NCBI GenBank assembly: GCA_963383645.1
Contig: OY726559.1
Coordinates: 112,727,393-112,791,392 of the forward strand
Length of the DNA stretch: 64,000 nucleotides
Source: Muscardinus avellanarius
Taxonomy: Eukaryota; Chordata; Mammalia; Rodentia; Gliridae
Reading direction: 5' to 3'
The position numbers were made by a program, and so were the translations under genes. The notes below the pieces were generated by a model that was not told where the DNA came from, did not search any database, and worked only from the letters and a program-made list of their open reading frames with translations. Positions 57,818-64,000 of this stretch are shown piece after piece (position 1 is the stretch's first letter; each line of letters starts with the position of its first letter).

Positions 57818-59806
57818 CGCGCATTACTGGAGATTGAACCCAGGGGCATTCTACCTCTGAGCTCTATCCCCAGCCCTATTTTACTTTTATTTTGAAACAC
57901 AGTCTCACTAGGTTAATGAGGGTCTCACTACTTGCTGAGGCTGTCCTCAAACCTGTGATCCTCCTGTCTTTGCTTCCCAAGTACTGGGATTACAAGCGTG
58001 CTCCACCAAGCCCCACAGAACACACCTTTTACGCCAAGTCTCGAGGGAGAGAATGTTAGAGTATCTGAAAGAAGAAAAGGAAGAGACCAGCAGGTGCTGG
58101 AAGGCTAAAGAAAAGCAAGAGCAAGAAAGTTATCACAGATGAGCCAGGAATGGGCCAAGTCCCTTTTCAGAAGGGAAAAAAGAAAGAACTGGGGCAACTC
58201 TCCTGGTCCCTAGGAGGCTTAATGTCTCCTTTATCCCCAAAACCTTTGCTCTGGAAGCAGCAGCCTTGTAATACCCTTCTGCTCCAACATCTAGACACAT
58301 CAGTTTGGCTGCCTCTGCCGGAAACAAGACCCAAGCATCCTAAGTCACTTACTCTTAAAATACCTAAATGGTGAAGCGGCGGCATAGGTCTGAAATCCAG
58401 ACAGCTACAGTTTTGTTTTGTGGGTTTGTTTGTTTGTTTTTTATACTGGGGATGGAACCCAGGGGCATTCTACCTCAGAGTTACACCCCCATTTTGAAAA
58501 AGGGCCTCATTGAGTTGCAGAGGGCCTCACTAAGTAGCTGAGGCTGTCCAGGAACCCCGATCCTCCTGTCTCAGCCTCCTGAGTGCTGGGATGACAAGCA
58601 CACGCCAACACGCCCGGCTAGCCTCAGCATGGAACCCAGGAGTATTTGACCTCTGAGCCACATCCTCTGCCCTATTTTGTATTTTTATTTTGAAACAGGG
58701 TCTCACTGAGTTGCAGAGGGCCTCACAAGTAGCTGAGGCTGTCCACGAACCCCGATCCTCTGGTTTCAGCCTCCCAAATGCTGGATTATAGCCTCAGCTC
58801 TTAATATCCACGCTGCCCTTTACCATCTTACGATCCTGCATGCCAGACTTCCTGTTTCTCATCTTTATTTAAAAAAAAAAAAAACAGTACGGTTATAAAC
58901 AGTATGATTTATAAAGATTGAAGGCAAGGGCCAATGCCAGGCAATCAATAAATATTCAGTATCTTCTCTAAGCCCCCTCAAAAACAGAGTCCTGGGATGC
59001 TACTCTCGTCCTCCAGGACCTGCTGATTTTAAGATCAGAGGCAAATGAAAAGGTTGCGCTGGCGTCCCGTTTCCCTGTCATTCCTTAGGGCGCTCCACTG
59101 CATCCTGTTCTTGGTGGGGTCGTGGGGAAGGGTGCAGCCTGAGGCCAAGCCCCTGAAGCGGGAGAGGAAGCCCCTGTCCCTGGCCAGGTGATGTGATGGG
59201 CGCCCTGGCGCAGGCGAGCCCCACTTCCAGAACCCCGCACGGCCAGACACCCCAACGCCGCCAACTTGGCCAACTGCAGCCCAATCGACCGCACTGTCAG
59301 AGCGCTCGGCGGCCTGGGCTGCACGGCCGCGTTTCTGGGGGGCCTGGGCGCCCTCCCCGCATACTCACATCCCCCGGCCGCAGCTCGGGCGCCGCGATCT
59401 TCACGGGCTCCGTCCTCTTCTTTGGCTTGGGCAGCCCCGGGGCGGGCAGGCCGAGGCCGGGGGCTCGGGGCGCCGGCGGCCCCAGCCCCTCCCCGGCCCC
59501 CGCCGCCTCCGCGGGGCTCAGGCCGGGCGGCGGCGGGAAGCCCCCCAGGCCGAAGGGCAGGGGCGGCGGGGGCGGCAGCCGGGGGTCCGCGGCGGGCGGG
59601 GGCAGCAGCGGCGGCGGGGGGAAGGCCGGGGCCAGCAGCGGCGGGGGCGGGGGCAGCAAGGCCGGGCCCTTGGGTGCGGGGAGCGACGCGAACAAGCCCC
59701 CTAAGGCGGGCCCGGGCGGAGGGGCGCCCGCCTCCTCTTCCTCCGGCTCCGGCTCAGCCTCATCCGGCTCACTCTCATCGCTGCTGGCGTAAGCAACCAG
59801 CGACAT
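34986..59806 (-). CDS. PRCC: Proline-rich mitotic checkpoint control factor PRCC
   Basis: Nuclear protein that associates with splicing factors and MAD2L2; fused to TFE3 in t(X;1) papillary renal carcinoma. Exons 5' to 3' on the minus strand: 59806-59369, 47999-47952, 46581-46015, 42365-42270, 39827-39684, 37455-37390, 35072-34986; 1446 nt, 481 residues (human 491 by memory). All introns are GT-AG, and every exon is a whole number of codons. Start MSLVAYASSDESEPDE; residues 1-146 are extremely proline/alanine-rich with GLGGFPPPPG; then KPKKRTEPVKIAAPE, acidic SDSEEDEPTKKK, ITQEEDDSDEE, aromatic YYQDYYSGGYY, and a highly conserved C-terminal region from FKRLQGKRNRGREEIN to RRQTQAKYGF. Exon 1 differs most from human, as expected for low-complexity sequence; the C-terminus looks unchanged. 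Very sure. Confidence 0.97.
35113..35440. mobile_element. (GT)n and SINE fragments, PRCC intron 6
   Basis: (GT)n 35113-35158 only 40 bases from exon 7; ID scrap 35160-35205; A minus 35219-35385; head fragment 35395-35440. Confidence 0.75.
35441..36015. other. Unique PRCC intron 6 sequence
   Basis: No repeat recognised. Confidence 0.4.
36018..36246 (+). mobile_element. Type A SINE with (CA)n tail
   Basis: Full dimer; the tail became (CA)n 36219-36246. Confidence 0.85.
36330..36675 (-). mobile_element. Type B SINE and SINE scraps
   Basis: Poly(T) 36330-36355, type B 36356-36530, right-half 36575-36632 directly joined to a left-end scrap 36633-36672. Confidence 0.8.
36712..37130 (+). mobile_element. 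Type A (truncated) and type C SINEs
   Basis: A 36716-36888 lacking its 3' end, C 36915-37130. Confidence 0.8.
37390..37455 (-). CDS. PRCC: PRCC exon 6
   Basis: 66 nt, KKGEQPTGQQRRKHQITYLI HQ. Donor gtgaga. Confidence 0.95.
37456..38330. other. Unique PRCC intron 5 sequence
   Basis: About 0.9 kb without recognisable repeats. Confidence 0.4.
38335..38768 (-). mobile_element. SINE nest, C inside A
   Basis: CTTT/poly(T) 38335-38383, type C/B 38384-38563, A right half 38575-38630, A left half 38645-38768. Confidence 0.75.
38790..39683. other. Unique PRCC intron 5 sequence
   Basis: Next to exon 5. Several overlapping open frames of 130-190 codons on both strands; none shows protein-like features, and those crossing exon 5 merely borrow it. 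Confidence 0.4.
39684..39827 (-). CDS. PRCC: PRCC exon 5
   Basis: 144 nt, FKRLQGKRNRGREEINFVE to TMRSFSK. Donor gtaagt, acceptor tctctttcaag. Confidence 0.95.
40113..40360 (-). mobile_element. (TTTA)n and diverged type A SINE
   Basis: PRCC intron 4. Confidence 0.8.
40383..41425 (+). mobile_element. Five plus-strand SINEs
   Basis: A 40388-40590 with (AATA)n to 40638; left half 40648-40772; A 40784-40978; diverged A 41005-41172; A 41188-41385 with (AATA)n to 41422. Confidence 0.8.
41455..41746. mobile_element. (TTTA)n, minus type C SINE and plus C fragment
   Basis: (TTTA)n 41455-41494; C minus 41495-41695; a plus C fragment 41699-41746 follows at once, making a short inverted pair. Confidence 0.75.
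41744..41965 (+). repeat. Direct duplication copy 1 (SINE plus flank)
   Basis: ccatttttactgca, an insert, then an A SINE whose right half reads gggagtatatgtagaatgac (the box region is deleted). Same structure as 42815-43018. Confidence 0.75.
41985..42235 (+). mobile_element. Two diverged SINEs beside PRCC exon 4
   Basis: A-like 41990-42118 and 42120-42232, 38 bases from the exon 4 donor side. Confidence 0.7.
42270..42365 (-). CDS. PRCC: PRCC exon 4
   Basis: 96 nt, DYYSGGYYPAQDPALVSAQ to FIDDEA. It lies between two copies of a roughly 190-base direct duplication (41744-41965, 42815-43018). Confidence 0.95.
42815..43018 (+). repeat. Direct duplication copy 2
   Basis: ccatttttactgcacactag, a short internal repeat of cacactagtaatcccag, then the same deleted-box SINE. 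By eye, 5 differences from copy 1 over about 150 bases. Confidence 0.75.
43021..43320 (+). mobile_element. Type A SINE and ID-like monomer
   Basis: A 43025-43235; ID-like 43239-43315 with tgcagctcggtagcagagcc and a second ccctgggttaatccctagta. Confidence 0.7.
43370..44035 (-). mobile_element. Minus SINE cluster with B inside A
   Basis: Right-half scraps 43372-43430 and 43440-43495; A right half 43505-43568; B 43585-43770; A left half 43772-43908; left half 43915-44030. Confidence 0.8.
44155..44300 (+). mobile_element. MIR, PRCC intron 3
   Basis: cttactgagcgcctactatg, caggccccatgctaag-like core and gctgggaaat/gatgaggtaatgaatagg: typical MIR order. Confidence 0.7.
44480..45110 (+). mobile_element. 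Plus SINE cluster
   Basis: Left half 44480-44590; A 44596-44765 with (AATA)n to 44815; A 44826-45035; ID right half 45040-45110. Confidence 0.8.
45165..45362 (-). mobile_element. Old diverged SINE
   Basis: gagccccgggccttgcactc and acaaggtctcaccaagctgc: an older Alu/B1-ID relative in reverse orientation. Confidence 0.6.
45640..45875 (+). mobile_element. Dispersed rodent repeat, class uncertain
   Basis: gctaaaataaacctttcttc, ctcaggtattttgtcatagt and gacagaaagctaac form a 3' signature I know from many dispersed rodent copies; I cannot name the family with confidence. Confidence 0.5.
46015..46581 (-). CDS. PRCC: PRCC exon 3 (largest)
   Basis: 567 nt, 189 codons, GSGEGTGLSALLPQPKNLTV to AAGAYYQ; contains the acidic EEDDSDEE stretch. 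Donor gtgggt. Confidence 0.96.
46860..46992 (-). mobile_element. SINE left half, PRCC intron 2
   Basis: aacaaagtctcactaggttg to gcactatcatgcctggc. Confidence 0.7.
46993..47400. other. Unique PRCC intron 2 sequence
   Basis: Nothing recognised. Confidence 0.4.
47405..47597 (+). mobile_element. Type B SINE
   Basis: Close to the B consensus: ccccgcgcttgggaggcgga, ccgcgctggcttaagagacc, agaagggtttccaggaaccc. Confidence 0.9.
47952..47999 (-). CDS. PRCC: PRCC exon 2 (micro)
   Basis: 48 nt, SDSEEDEPTKKKVVLQ, a candidate CK2-type acidic phosphosite followed by a basic run. Skipping would keep the frame. Confidence 0.94.
48000..49195. other. Unique PRCC intron 1 sequence next to exon 2
   Basis: About 1.2 kb without SINEs. 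The part 48940-49180 may be an old unnamed repeat. Confidence 0.4.
49205..50315 (-). mobile_element. (CT)n and minus SINE pile-up
   Basis: Plus scrap 49222-49300; (CT)n 49425-49470; A 49475-49655; right half 49695-49765; A 49790-49995; left half 50000-50133; A 50140-50312. Confidence 0.75.
50395..50560 (+). mobile_element. MIR, PRCC intron 1
   Basis: tgttgggcattttactcaca, acacaatccttacaatatt and cttacagatcaggaagtcag follow MIR order. Confidence 0.65.
50760..51660 (+). mobile_element. Plus SINE cluster and ID monomers
   Basis: Left scrap 50765-50830; A 50843-51035; (ACAG)n 51036-51063; partial 51070-51195; A 51268-51470; ID 51505-51560; older full ID monomer 51571-51660 with cacttgcctcgattgtgtga. 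Confidence 0.75.
51905..52240 (+). mobile_element. L1 3' end fragment
   Basis: gcacaattcacaacagccga, gtgtccatcaacgggtgaat ggatt, caataaagaagaaaat, catttgcaggaaaatggatg gacc and gttatgttaaagtgagatca gcca match the mammalian L1 3' region. No intact ORF. Confidence 0.85.
52500..52700 (+). mobile_element. Type C SINE
   Basis: gccggcgtggtggcggcgct to gaaagcccctgggttctaac cccagtacc. Confidence 0.85.
52815..53025 (-). mobile_element. Type A SINE inside old L1
   Basis: gatgctggggattgagccca to gtccaccacgctcag. Confidence 0.8.
53190..53600 (-). mobile_element. Two or three SINE pieces inside old L1
   Basis: Right half 53205-53260; A 53278-53480; left-half piece 53500-53600. Confidence 0.7.
54085..54315 (+). 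mobile_element. SINE with (GGAA)n(GAAA)n tail
   Basis: A-like 54088-54235; the tail became ggaa/gaaa repeats 54240-54313. Confidence 0.8.
54316..55035. other. Unique PRCC intron 1 sequence
   Basis: Includes a 14-base direct repeat, cctcgattagggtc, at 54711 and 54725. No gene seen. Confidence 0.4.
55040..55500 (-). mobile_element. Minus SINE cluster
   Basis: Two right halves 55062-55125 and 55135-55200; type C 55215-55433; left scraps to 55498. Confidence 0.75.
55520..56110 (+). mobile_element. Two type A SINEs with purine and (CA)n tails
   Basis: A 55525-55705 with a gga/aga tract 55710-55802; A 55810-56025; (CA)n 56058-56109. Confidence 0.8.
56205..56596 (-). mobile_element. (AT)n and two SINEs
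   Basis: (AT)n 56208-56227; poly(T) 56228-56255; A 56256-56444; truncated A 56445-56596. Confidence 0.8.
56770..57440. mobile_element. Inverted SINEs
   Basis: A minus 56795-56985; left half plus 57098-57182; A minus 57228-57438. Confidence 0.75.
57540..58015 (-). mobile_element. Two SINEs around a (GT)n(GC)n tract
   Basis: A minus 57562-57690; (GT)n(GC)n 57779-57823; A minus 57825-58012. Confidence 0.8.
58016..58395. other. Unique PRCC intron 1 sequence
   Basis: Nothing recognised. Confidence 0.4.
58425..58795 (-). mobile_element. Two type A SINEs
   Basis: A 58440-58620 and A 58625-58795. Confidence 0.8.
58925..58970 (+). mobile_element. Possible MIR 3' tail
   Basis: caatgccaggcaatcaataa atattcagta resembles the MIR 3' end. 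Short. Confidence 0.35.
59369..59806 (-). CDS. PRCC: PRCC exon 1 (coding part)
   Basis: 438 nt, 146 codons, start ATG at 59804-59806, donor gtgagt. Poly-proline blocks throughout, inside the CpG island. Confidence 0.95.
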
Positions 59807-60085
59807 GGCGCCTCCCGCCTCTGGGGCGCCCTGGCCGGCAGGCGAGGCCTACGCGAGACCGGGGATGCCCGGAGGCCTCGTAGGCCCCGCTGCGGGGCGG
59901 GGAAAGACACCTAAAAGGCCGCCTTGCTCCGTGCCCTAGGACGAGCCTTGGCGGGAGCCCATAGCCACGCTTGATTTCTACCGAATAAGGCGTCCCTCTT
60001 CACTTAAGCTCCCAGTCCGGGGCAACTACACACAGCTAATGGCCGCCGAGTCACTCCGCCTCCTCCTCGCCTCACCAACATCGGG

Positions 60086-60106
60086 ACTACAACTCCCAGG
60101 GAACGC
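60086..60106 (+). promoter_or_regulatory. ZNF143-like site
   Basis: actacaactcccagggaacg c matches the ACTACAAYTCCCAG core of the ZNF143/Staf motif. Plus orientation. Confidence 0.6.
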
Positions 60107-60145
60107 TTGGGAGTCGGCGCCATCCTCGCCCGCGGGAGCTCCGCG

Positions 60146-60170
60146 CAAGGCACGCCGGGAGTTGGAGTCC
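60146..60170 (-). promoter_or_regulatory. ZNF143-like site
   Basis: On the minus strand: actccaactcccggcgtgcc, followed by ttg, close to the extended ZNF143 motif. About 40 bases from the opposite-strand site. Confidence 0.55.
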
Positions 60171-60364
60171 GCGGGCGGCTTGAGGGCACGCAGATAGGCT
60201 AGAGGGTAACCCGCCTCTGACGCGGGGGCCCCTGGGAGGAGCAGTTTTTTGGGGTGGCCTGACAACTCCTAGGTGACTACGAGCCCCATCGGTCACCGCG
60301 GGAAACCCAGCAACAGGTTCAGGAGAGCATTTCGGGACCTGAAGTTTCCTGGGGTAGCCCTTTG

Positions 60365-60396
60365 CGCGCTAAGATTTGTGGGAGATGTGGTGCGCT
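60365..60396 (-). promoter_or_regulatory. Weak ZNF143-like site
   Basis: On the minus strand: accacatctcccacaaat, a partial match in the same family of promoter motifs. Confidence 0.35.
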
Positions 60397-60535
60397 TAAA
60401 GGCTGCAAGTGATGCCGGGAAAAAGAGGGAGTCTGGGAAAGTGGAGGTGAAGGGGGGGGGAGGCTTAAAGAGAAAGTAATCTGTAAATGAGCTGATGAAC
60501 CTCCCGCTGGGCTTGGGAGTTAGAATTAAAAACAG

Positions 60536-60738
60536 AAGCCAAGCGTGGTGGCTCACGCTTGTATTCCCAGCATTTGGGAGGCTGAGACAGGAGGATCGCG
60601 TAGGTTCGAAGGCAGCCTCAGCTACTTAGTGAGGCCCTTTGCAACTCAGTGAGACTCTGTTTCAAAATAAAGAATAAAAAAGAGGGCTGGGGATGTAGCT
60701 GTGAGGAAGAATGCCCCTGGGTTCCATCCCCAGACCTG

Positions 60739-60776
<38 letters not shown>
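60536..60776 (+). mobile_element. Type A SINE with long poly(A)
   Basis: Full dimer followed by about 37 A's (60739-60775); a long uninterrupted tail suggests a recent insertion. Confidence 0.9.
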
Positions 60777-60777
<1 letters not shown>

Positions 60778-60884
60778 AGCCCAGCCCAAGGAGAGCTAGG
60801 ACCCGAGAGACCTGTAGGAAATTGGACTGCAAGCCGGGAAGAAGGGGAGCTTCAGGCCGATTAATAAAAATTTGAGAGCTGAAG

Positions 60885-61090
60885 CCGGGCGTGGTGGCGC
60901 ACGCTTGTCATCCCCGCGCTTGGGAGGCTGAGACAGGAGGATCGCACGAGTTCAAAGCCAGCCTCAGCTACTTAGTGAGGCTCTCAGCAACTTAGTGAGA
61001 CCCTGTTTCCAAATAAAATATAAAAAAGGTCTGGGAGTATAGCCCGGAGGTAGAAAACCTCTGGATTGCGCCCCCGGTACCACCCAAAAA
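60885..61090 (+). mobile_element. Type C SINE
   Basis: ccgggcgtggtggcgcacgc, then cgcgcttgggaggctgagac, to cccccggtaccaccc. Confidence 0.85.
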
Positions 61091-61790
61091 ATTTGAGAGC
61101 TGAAATCAACGTGACAATAGAAAGAGGTGACCTCCCTGCTCAGGGTGCACGTCCAAGAACAAGCCTTACCCGGGAGCCCGAGGACGAGGCTTCCCCAGCA
61201 GCAACCAGTGAGACTGAAAGCTGGGCAGGGAGCAGGAAGGAGGCCAGGAACACTGCGGCCCAGGCCCCTTCAGTTCTGAGCAGTCGCCATGTGTGTCCCT
61301 CCCCTGTCCCTCTCCAGGTGTCCTCGGTTCACTTTATGTCTGTGCGTGGCGTTTGTGGCGCCTTGGCGTGTGACCTTGCTACATCTGTAATGCCCTCCAC
61401 ACTGACCCATGTGATGGGTGCCCCAGCTCACTCGTGCCTCCATGCACAGGTCATTCCCCTCCACCTATTACTTCGGGCCCTTTCCTTGTTCAGCATCTCT
61501 GCCCCTTCCTGTCTGCCTGTAACCACCGAGTGCCTTCTATTTGTCAACCCTGAACGTGTCCTTAATTACGAATACTCCTCTGTGTGAGCACCATGGTCTG
61601 CTCTCAGAGACACAGCTCAGACAGTGAAAAGGCTGTTGTGTTGTAATCCCAGCATGGGAAACTGGACCATCAAGCCTCACCTCGCAGGCGATGCGCCTTG
61701 AACCACCACGCCCGCTTAGAGAATCCAGGTCTCCAACCTGCTCCCTGGTGAGCGGGCGCCCACTTCTCTCCTCTGAGCCTCTCTTTCCTC
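61091..61790. other. Unique intergenic sequence
   Basis: An open frame of 173 codons (61066-61587, +) starts within the SINE tail and has no recognisable domain. Confidence 0.4.
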
Positions 61791-61793
61791 CTT

Positions 61794-61796
61794 TTC

Positions 61797-61855
<59 letters not shown>

Positions 61856-61989
61856 TTTTTTAACAAAACTGGAGATGGAACTCAGGGACATTCTACCTCC
61901 AAGCTCTAATTAATTTTTATTTATTTATTTATTTTTGTGGTACTGGGGGTGAAACCAATGGGTTTTCTACCTCTGAACTACACCCCCAG

Positions 61990-62031
<42 letters not shown>

Positions 62032-62600
62032 TACTGGGGATGGAGCCCAGGGGCATTCTACCTCTGAGTTACACCCCAGCCCTATTTTTGATTCTTTATT
62101 TTGAAACAGGGTCTCACTAAGTTGCAAAGAGCCTAGGTAGCTGAGGCTGTTGGCGAACCACAAACTGCCTGTTTCAGCCTCCCAAATGCTGGGATTACAA
62201 ATGAGTGCCACCACACCTGACTCCCAGCCTTATTTTTTATTTTTTTATTTTTTTGCAGGTCTGGGGATGGAACCGGGGGCATTCAACCTCCAAACTACAC
62301 GCCCTGCCCTATTTTTTATTCTTTATTTTGAAACCAGGTCTCACTGAGTAGCACAGGGCCTCACTAAGTATCTGAGGCTGTCCACGAAACCACAATCCTC
62401 CAGTCTCAGCCTCCTGAATGCTGGGATTACAAGCGTGCGCCACCATGTCTGGCCTTATTTTATATTCTTCATTTCGAAACCGGGTCTCACTGAGTTGCAG
62501 AGGGCCTCACTAAGTAGCTGAGGCTGCCTGTGAATCATGATCTTCATGTCTCAGCCTCCCAAATGCTGGGATTACAAGCCTGCGTCACCGCGCCCGGCTC
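61794..62600 (-). mobile_element. (CTTT)n, (GT)n and minus SINE cluster
   Basis: (CTTT)n 61794-61857; right halves 61868-61912 and 61935-61990; (GT)n 61991-62030; A 62032-62222; A 62255-62455; A left half 62458-62600. Confidence 0.8.
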
Positions 62601-62870
62601 ACTTTCCTCCTTTGAAAAATGAAGAGTCCTAGGAGCCCTGTACTCCTTGTGTGAGAAACACCTGATATTGACACCCAGTGAAGTGTTTTAGAACAAATAG
62701 GTAAGACTATGCTGCCTACATATTAGCACCGCTTGCCATCCTGGGCAGAAGCAGCCCTGAAAGGACAGGGGAATGTCTTGTTTAACAAACATTGTCCAAG
62801 TCTGGTCCTCTTACTCAAGATTAATTATGCCTCACTGCATATATATCCTACCCTCAAAAGGGTGTTTAAA
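62601..62870. other. Unique intergenic sequence
   Basis: Nothing recognised. Confidence 0.4.
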
Positions 62871-62871
62871 G

Positions 62872-63175
62872 CCACGCATGGTGGCACACACCTATAATCC
62901 CAGTTCTGGCGAGGCAGAGACAGGAGGATCACAGGTTTGAGATCAGCCTCAGCAATTTAGCAAGACCCTGTTTCAAAATAAAATATAAAAAAGGCTGGGC
63001 ATAGCCAGGTGTGGCCCACATTTATAATCCCAGTACTTGGGAGGCTGAGACAGGAGGATTGCAGGTTAGAGGACAGTCTCAGCACGTAGTGAGACTCATC
63101 AACCTAGTGAGACCCTGTTTCCATATAAGAAACAGGTGGGCCGGGGTAGTGCACGCTTGTAATCCCAGCATTCAG
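62872..63175 (+). mobile_element. Three partial SINEs
   Basis: Left half 62875-62990, left half 63005-63130, truncated left end 63140-63175, which breaks off at the LTR border. Confidence 0.75.
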
Positions 63176-63895
63176 TGTAACAGTGAGCTGTAACCGCGGG
63201 TCCTTTTCTTATCTATTTGTAGAAAACAATAGCCAGAACTCCTTTTTGCTGTAAGCTTAAGCAATTTTATTATTACAAAGGTAGAAAAATAGGACAGAGA
63301 TTAGATTAAAGCACTATGTCATAAAGAGAGAGTGACACAGGGGAGTGACTTGAAAATAAGTCACTGACATTTTGTTTTGTTTTGGTGGTGCTGGGGATGG
63401 AACCCAGGGGTCTTCTACCTCTGGGCTACACTCCTAGACCTATTTTATATTTTATTTGGAGACAGGGTCTCTTAAGCCAGCTGAGGCTGGCTTCGAACCT
63501 GCACGGTCTTCCTGTCTCAGCCTCCCAAGCGCGGGGATTACAGGCGTGCGCCGCCACGCCGGTATCATTGAAGTTTTTGGATACAGAACAGTTTTATAGA
63601 TACATGGTCCTTCATCTTGCTCGTCCAATCATCTTCTGACCTAGGTGTAAGCCCGCCCACTAACTTGTACAGGCCCTTTTTTATGATTATGGGGATTATG
63701 ATTATGGGGATTTCTAACCTTATTCCTGCCTTCCTGCAGGTATGAGCCTAGGTTTCTTTATTAGGACCAGAATGATTAACAAAATCAGGGTCACGTGGTA
63801 TCTGCTCCCCTTTGACAGAGGTCTGTACCCTCCTCCGTACTTTGAACCCTCTTCCCACACTCTTGGGAAATTCTGGCATTTCTGCTAGATGTCGT
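63176..63895 (-). mobile_element. Probable solo LTR of an endogenous retrovirus
   Basis: Read on the minus strand: a TATA-like box (ctataaaac at 63591-63599) followed, after a later SINE, by a poly(A) signal aataaaattgc (63263-63273) and a terminal TTACA next to an abruptly broken SINE, the layout of a U3-R-U5 LTR. A second AATAAA lies at 63756-63761. No gag, pol or env frame is visible, so this looks like a solo, inactive copy. The left border is good; the right border is uncertain because a SINE follows. Confidence 0.45.
63378..63560 (-). mobile_element. Type C SINE inside the LTR
   Basis: tggtggtgctggggatggaa to gtgcgccgccacgccgg. Interrupts the candidate LTR between the TATA-like box and the poly(A) signal. 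Confidence 0.85.
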
Positions 63896-63938
<43 letters not shown>

Positions 63939-64000
63939 TTTTGCGGGTCTGAGGATGGAACCCAGGGGCATTCAACCTCTGAGTTACGCCCCCTGCCCTA
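63893..64000 (-). mobile_element. (TTTA)n and SINE right half, cut by window end
   Basis: (TTTA)n 63893-63941, then gtctgaggatggaacccagg to the window edge. Confidence 0.8.

Larger units (their letters stand above)
59150..60470. promoter_or_regulatory. PRCC: CpG island and PRCC promoter
   Basis: CpG-dense, SINE-free sequence covering PRCC exon 1 and about 650 bases upstream. No TATA box is seen, so dispersed initiation between about 59840 and 60100 on the minus strand is likely. In human an HDGF transcript starts head-to-head with PRCC (recollection), so the island may be bidirectional; I see no HDGF-like coding exon up to 64000. Confidence 0.75.

Noticed and set aside
59193..59883. Glycine/serine-rich 199-205-codon frames on the plus strand
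   Set aside because: Shadows of PRCC exon 1 in the antisense direction; proline codons read backwards give glycine.
60273..60479. Candidate HDGF alternative first coding exon
   Set aside because: A 68-codon frame in the CpG island lacks any HDGF-like or PWWP sequence; only the neighbourhood suggests HDGF.

Overview
This is a window of mammalian nuclear DNA with three split genes, placed by matching conceptual translations to remembered human proteins: the 3' half of INSRR (+, 325-7115, with its poly(A) signal at 7612), a complete SH2D2A (+, 18212-28044) and a complete PRCC (-, 59806 down to 34986). This order and orientation is that of human 1q23 (inverted), where NTRK1 lies beyond the 5' side of INSRR, outside this window. 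Every coding exon was rebuilt with canonical GT/AG borders and consistent phases. The spliced products are 583 residues (INSRR, N-terminal part missing), 392 residues (SH2D2A) and 481 residues (PRCC).

The organism is most likely a sciuromorph rodent (squirrel, dormouse or mountain-beaver group). More than 100 SINE copies, by eye, share one dimeric design: a B1/Alu-like left part ending in an A-rich linker, then a tRNA-derived ID-like right part with A-box and B-box sequence. That matches the B1-dID type described from Sciuridae, Gliridae and Aplodontidae. The right-half consensus (gtagctcggaggtagaat) differs from the common squirrel/marmot form as I remember it, so an aplodontiid or another non-sciurid member is possible; this species guess is weak. 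I separate three subtypes: type A (ends ...gcccctgggttccatccccagtact), type C (ggtctgggagtgtagcccggaggtagaaagcccctgggtt) and type B (like C, but with a shortened centre and ...gaagggcttccaggaaccccagtaccacc). B copies look youngest: they are the most uniform and are repeatedly found inside A copies.

Layout: 1-240 GC-rich minisatellite in an INSRR intron; 325-7115 twelve INSRR exons; 7.6-18.0 kb intergenic, SINE-rich with a unique island at 12.6-13.5 kb; 18.0-18.2 kb SH2D2A promoter with CRE-like, ETS and RUNX sites; 18.2-29.2 kb SH2D2A with a 3'UTR holding a MIR and a SINE; 29.2-34.65 kb intergenic; 34.65-59.9 kb PRCC on the minus strand, its introns filled with SINEs, MIR and two old L1 3' ends; 59.2-60.5 kb CpG island with ZNF143-like motifs; 60.5-64 kb SINEs plus a probable solo ERV LTR at the right end.

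The genes do not form a pathway. INSRR is an alkali-sensing receptor tyrosine kinase, SH2D2A (TSAd) a T-cell adaptor and PRCC a nuclear protein linked to splicing and mitotic control. No prokaryotic system, CRISPR array or clearly new protein-coding system is present. The most interesting points are a SINE inserted at an INSRR splice donor with an apparent target duplication of the donor, a changed furin site in INSRR, a direct duplication flanking PRCC exon 4, and repeated SINE-in-SINE nesting at the inter-monomer linker.
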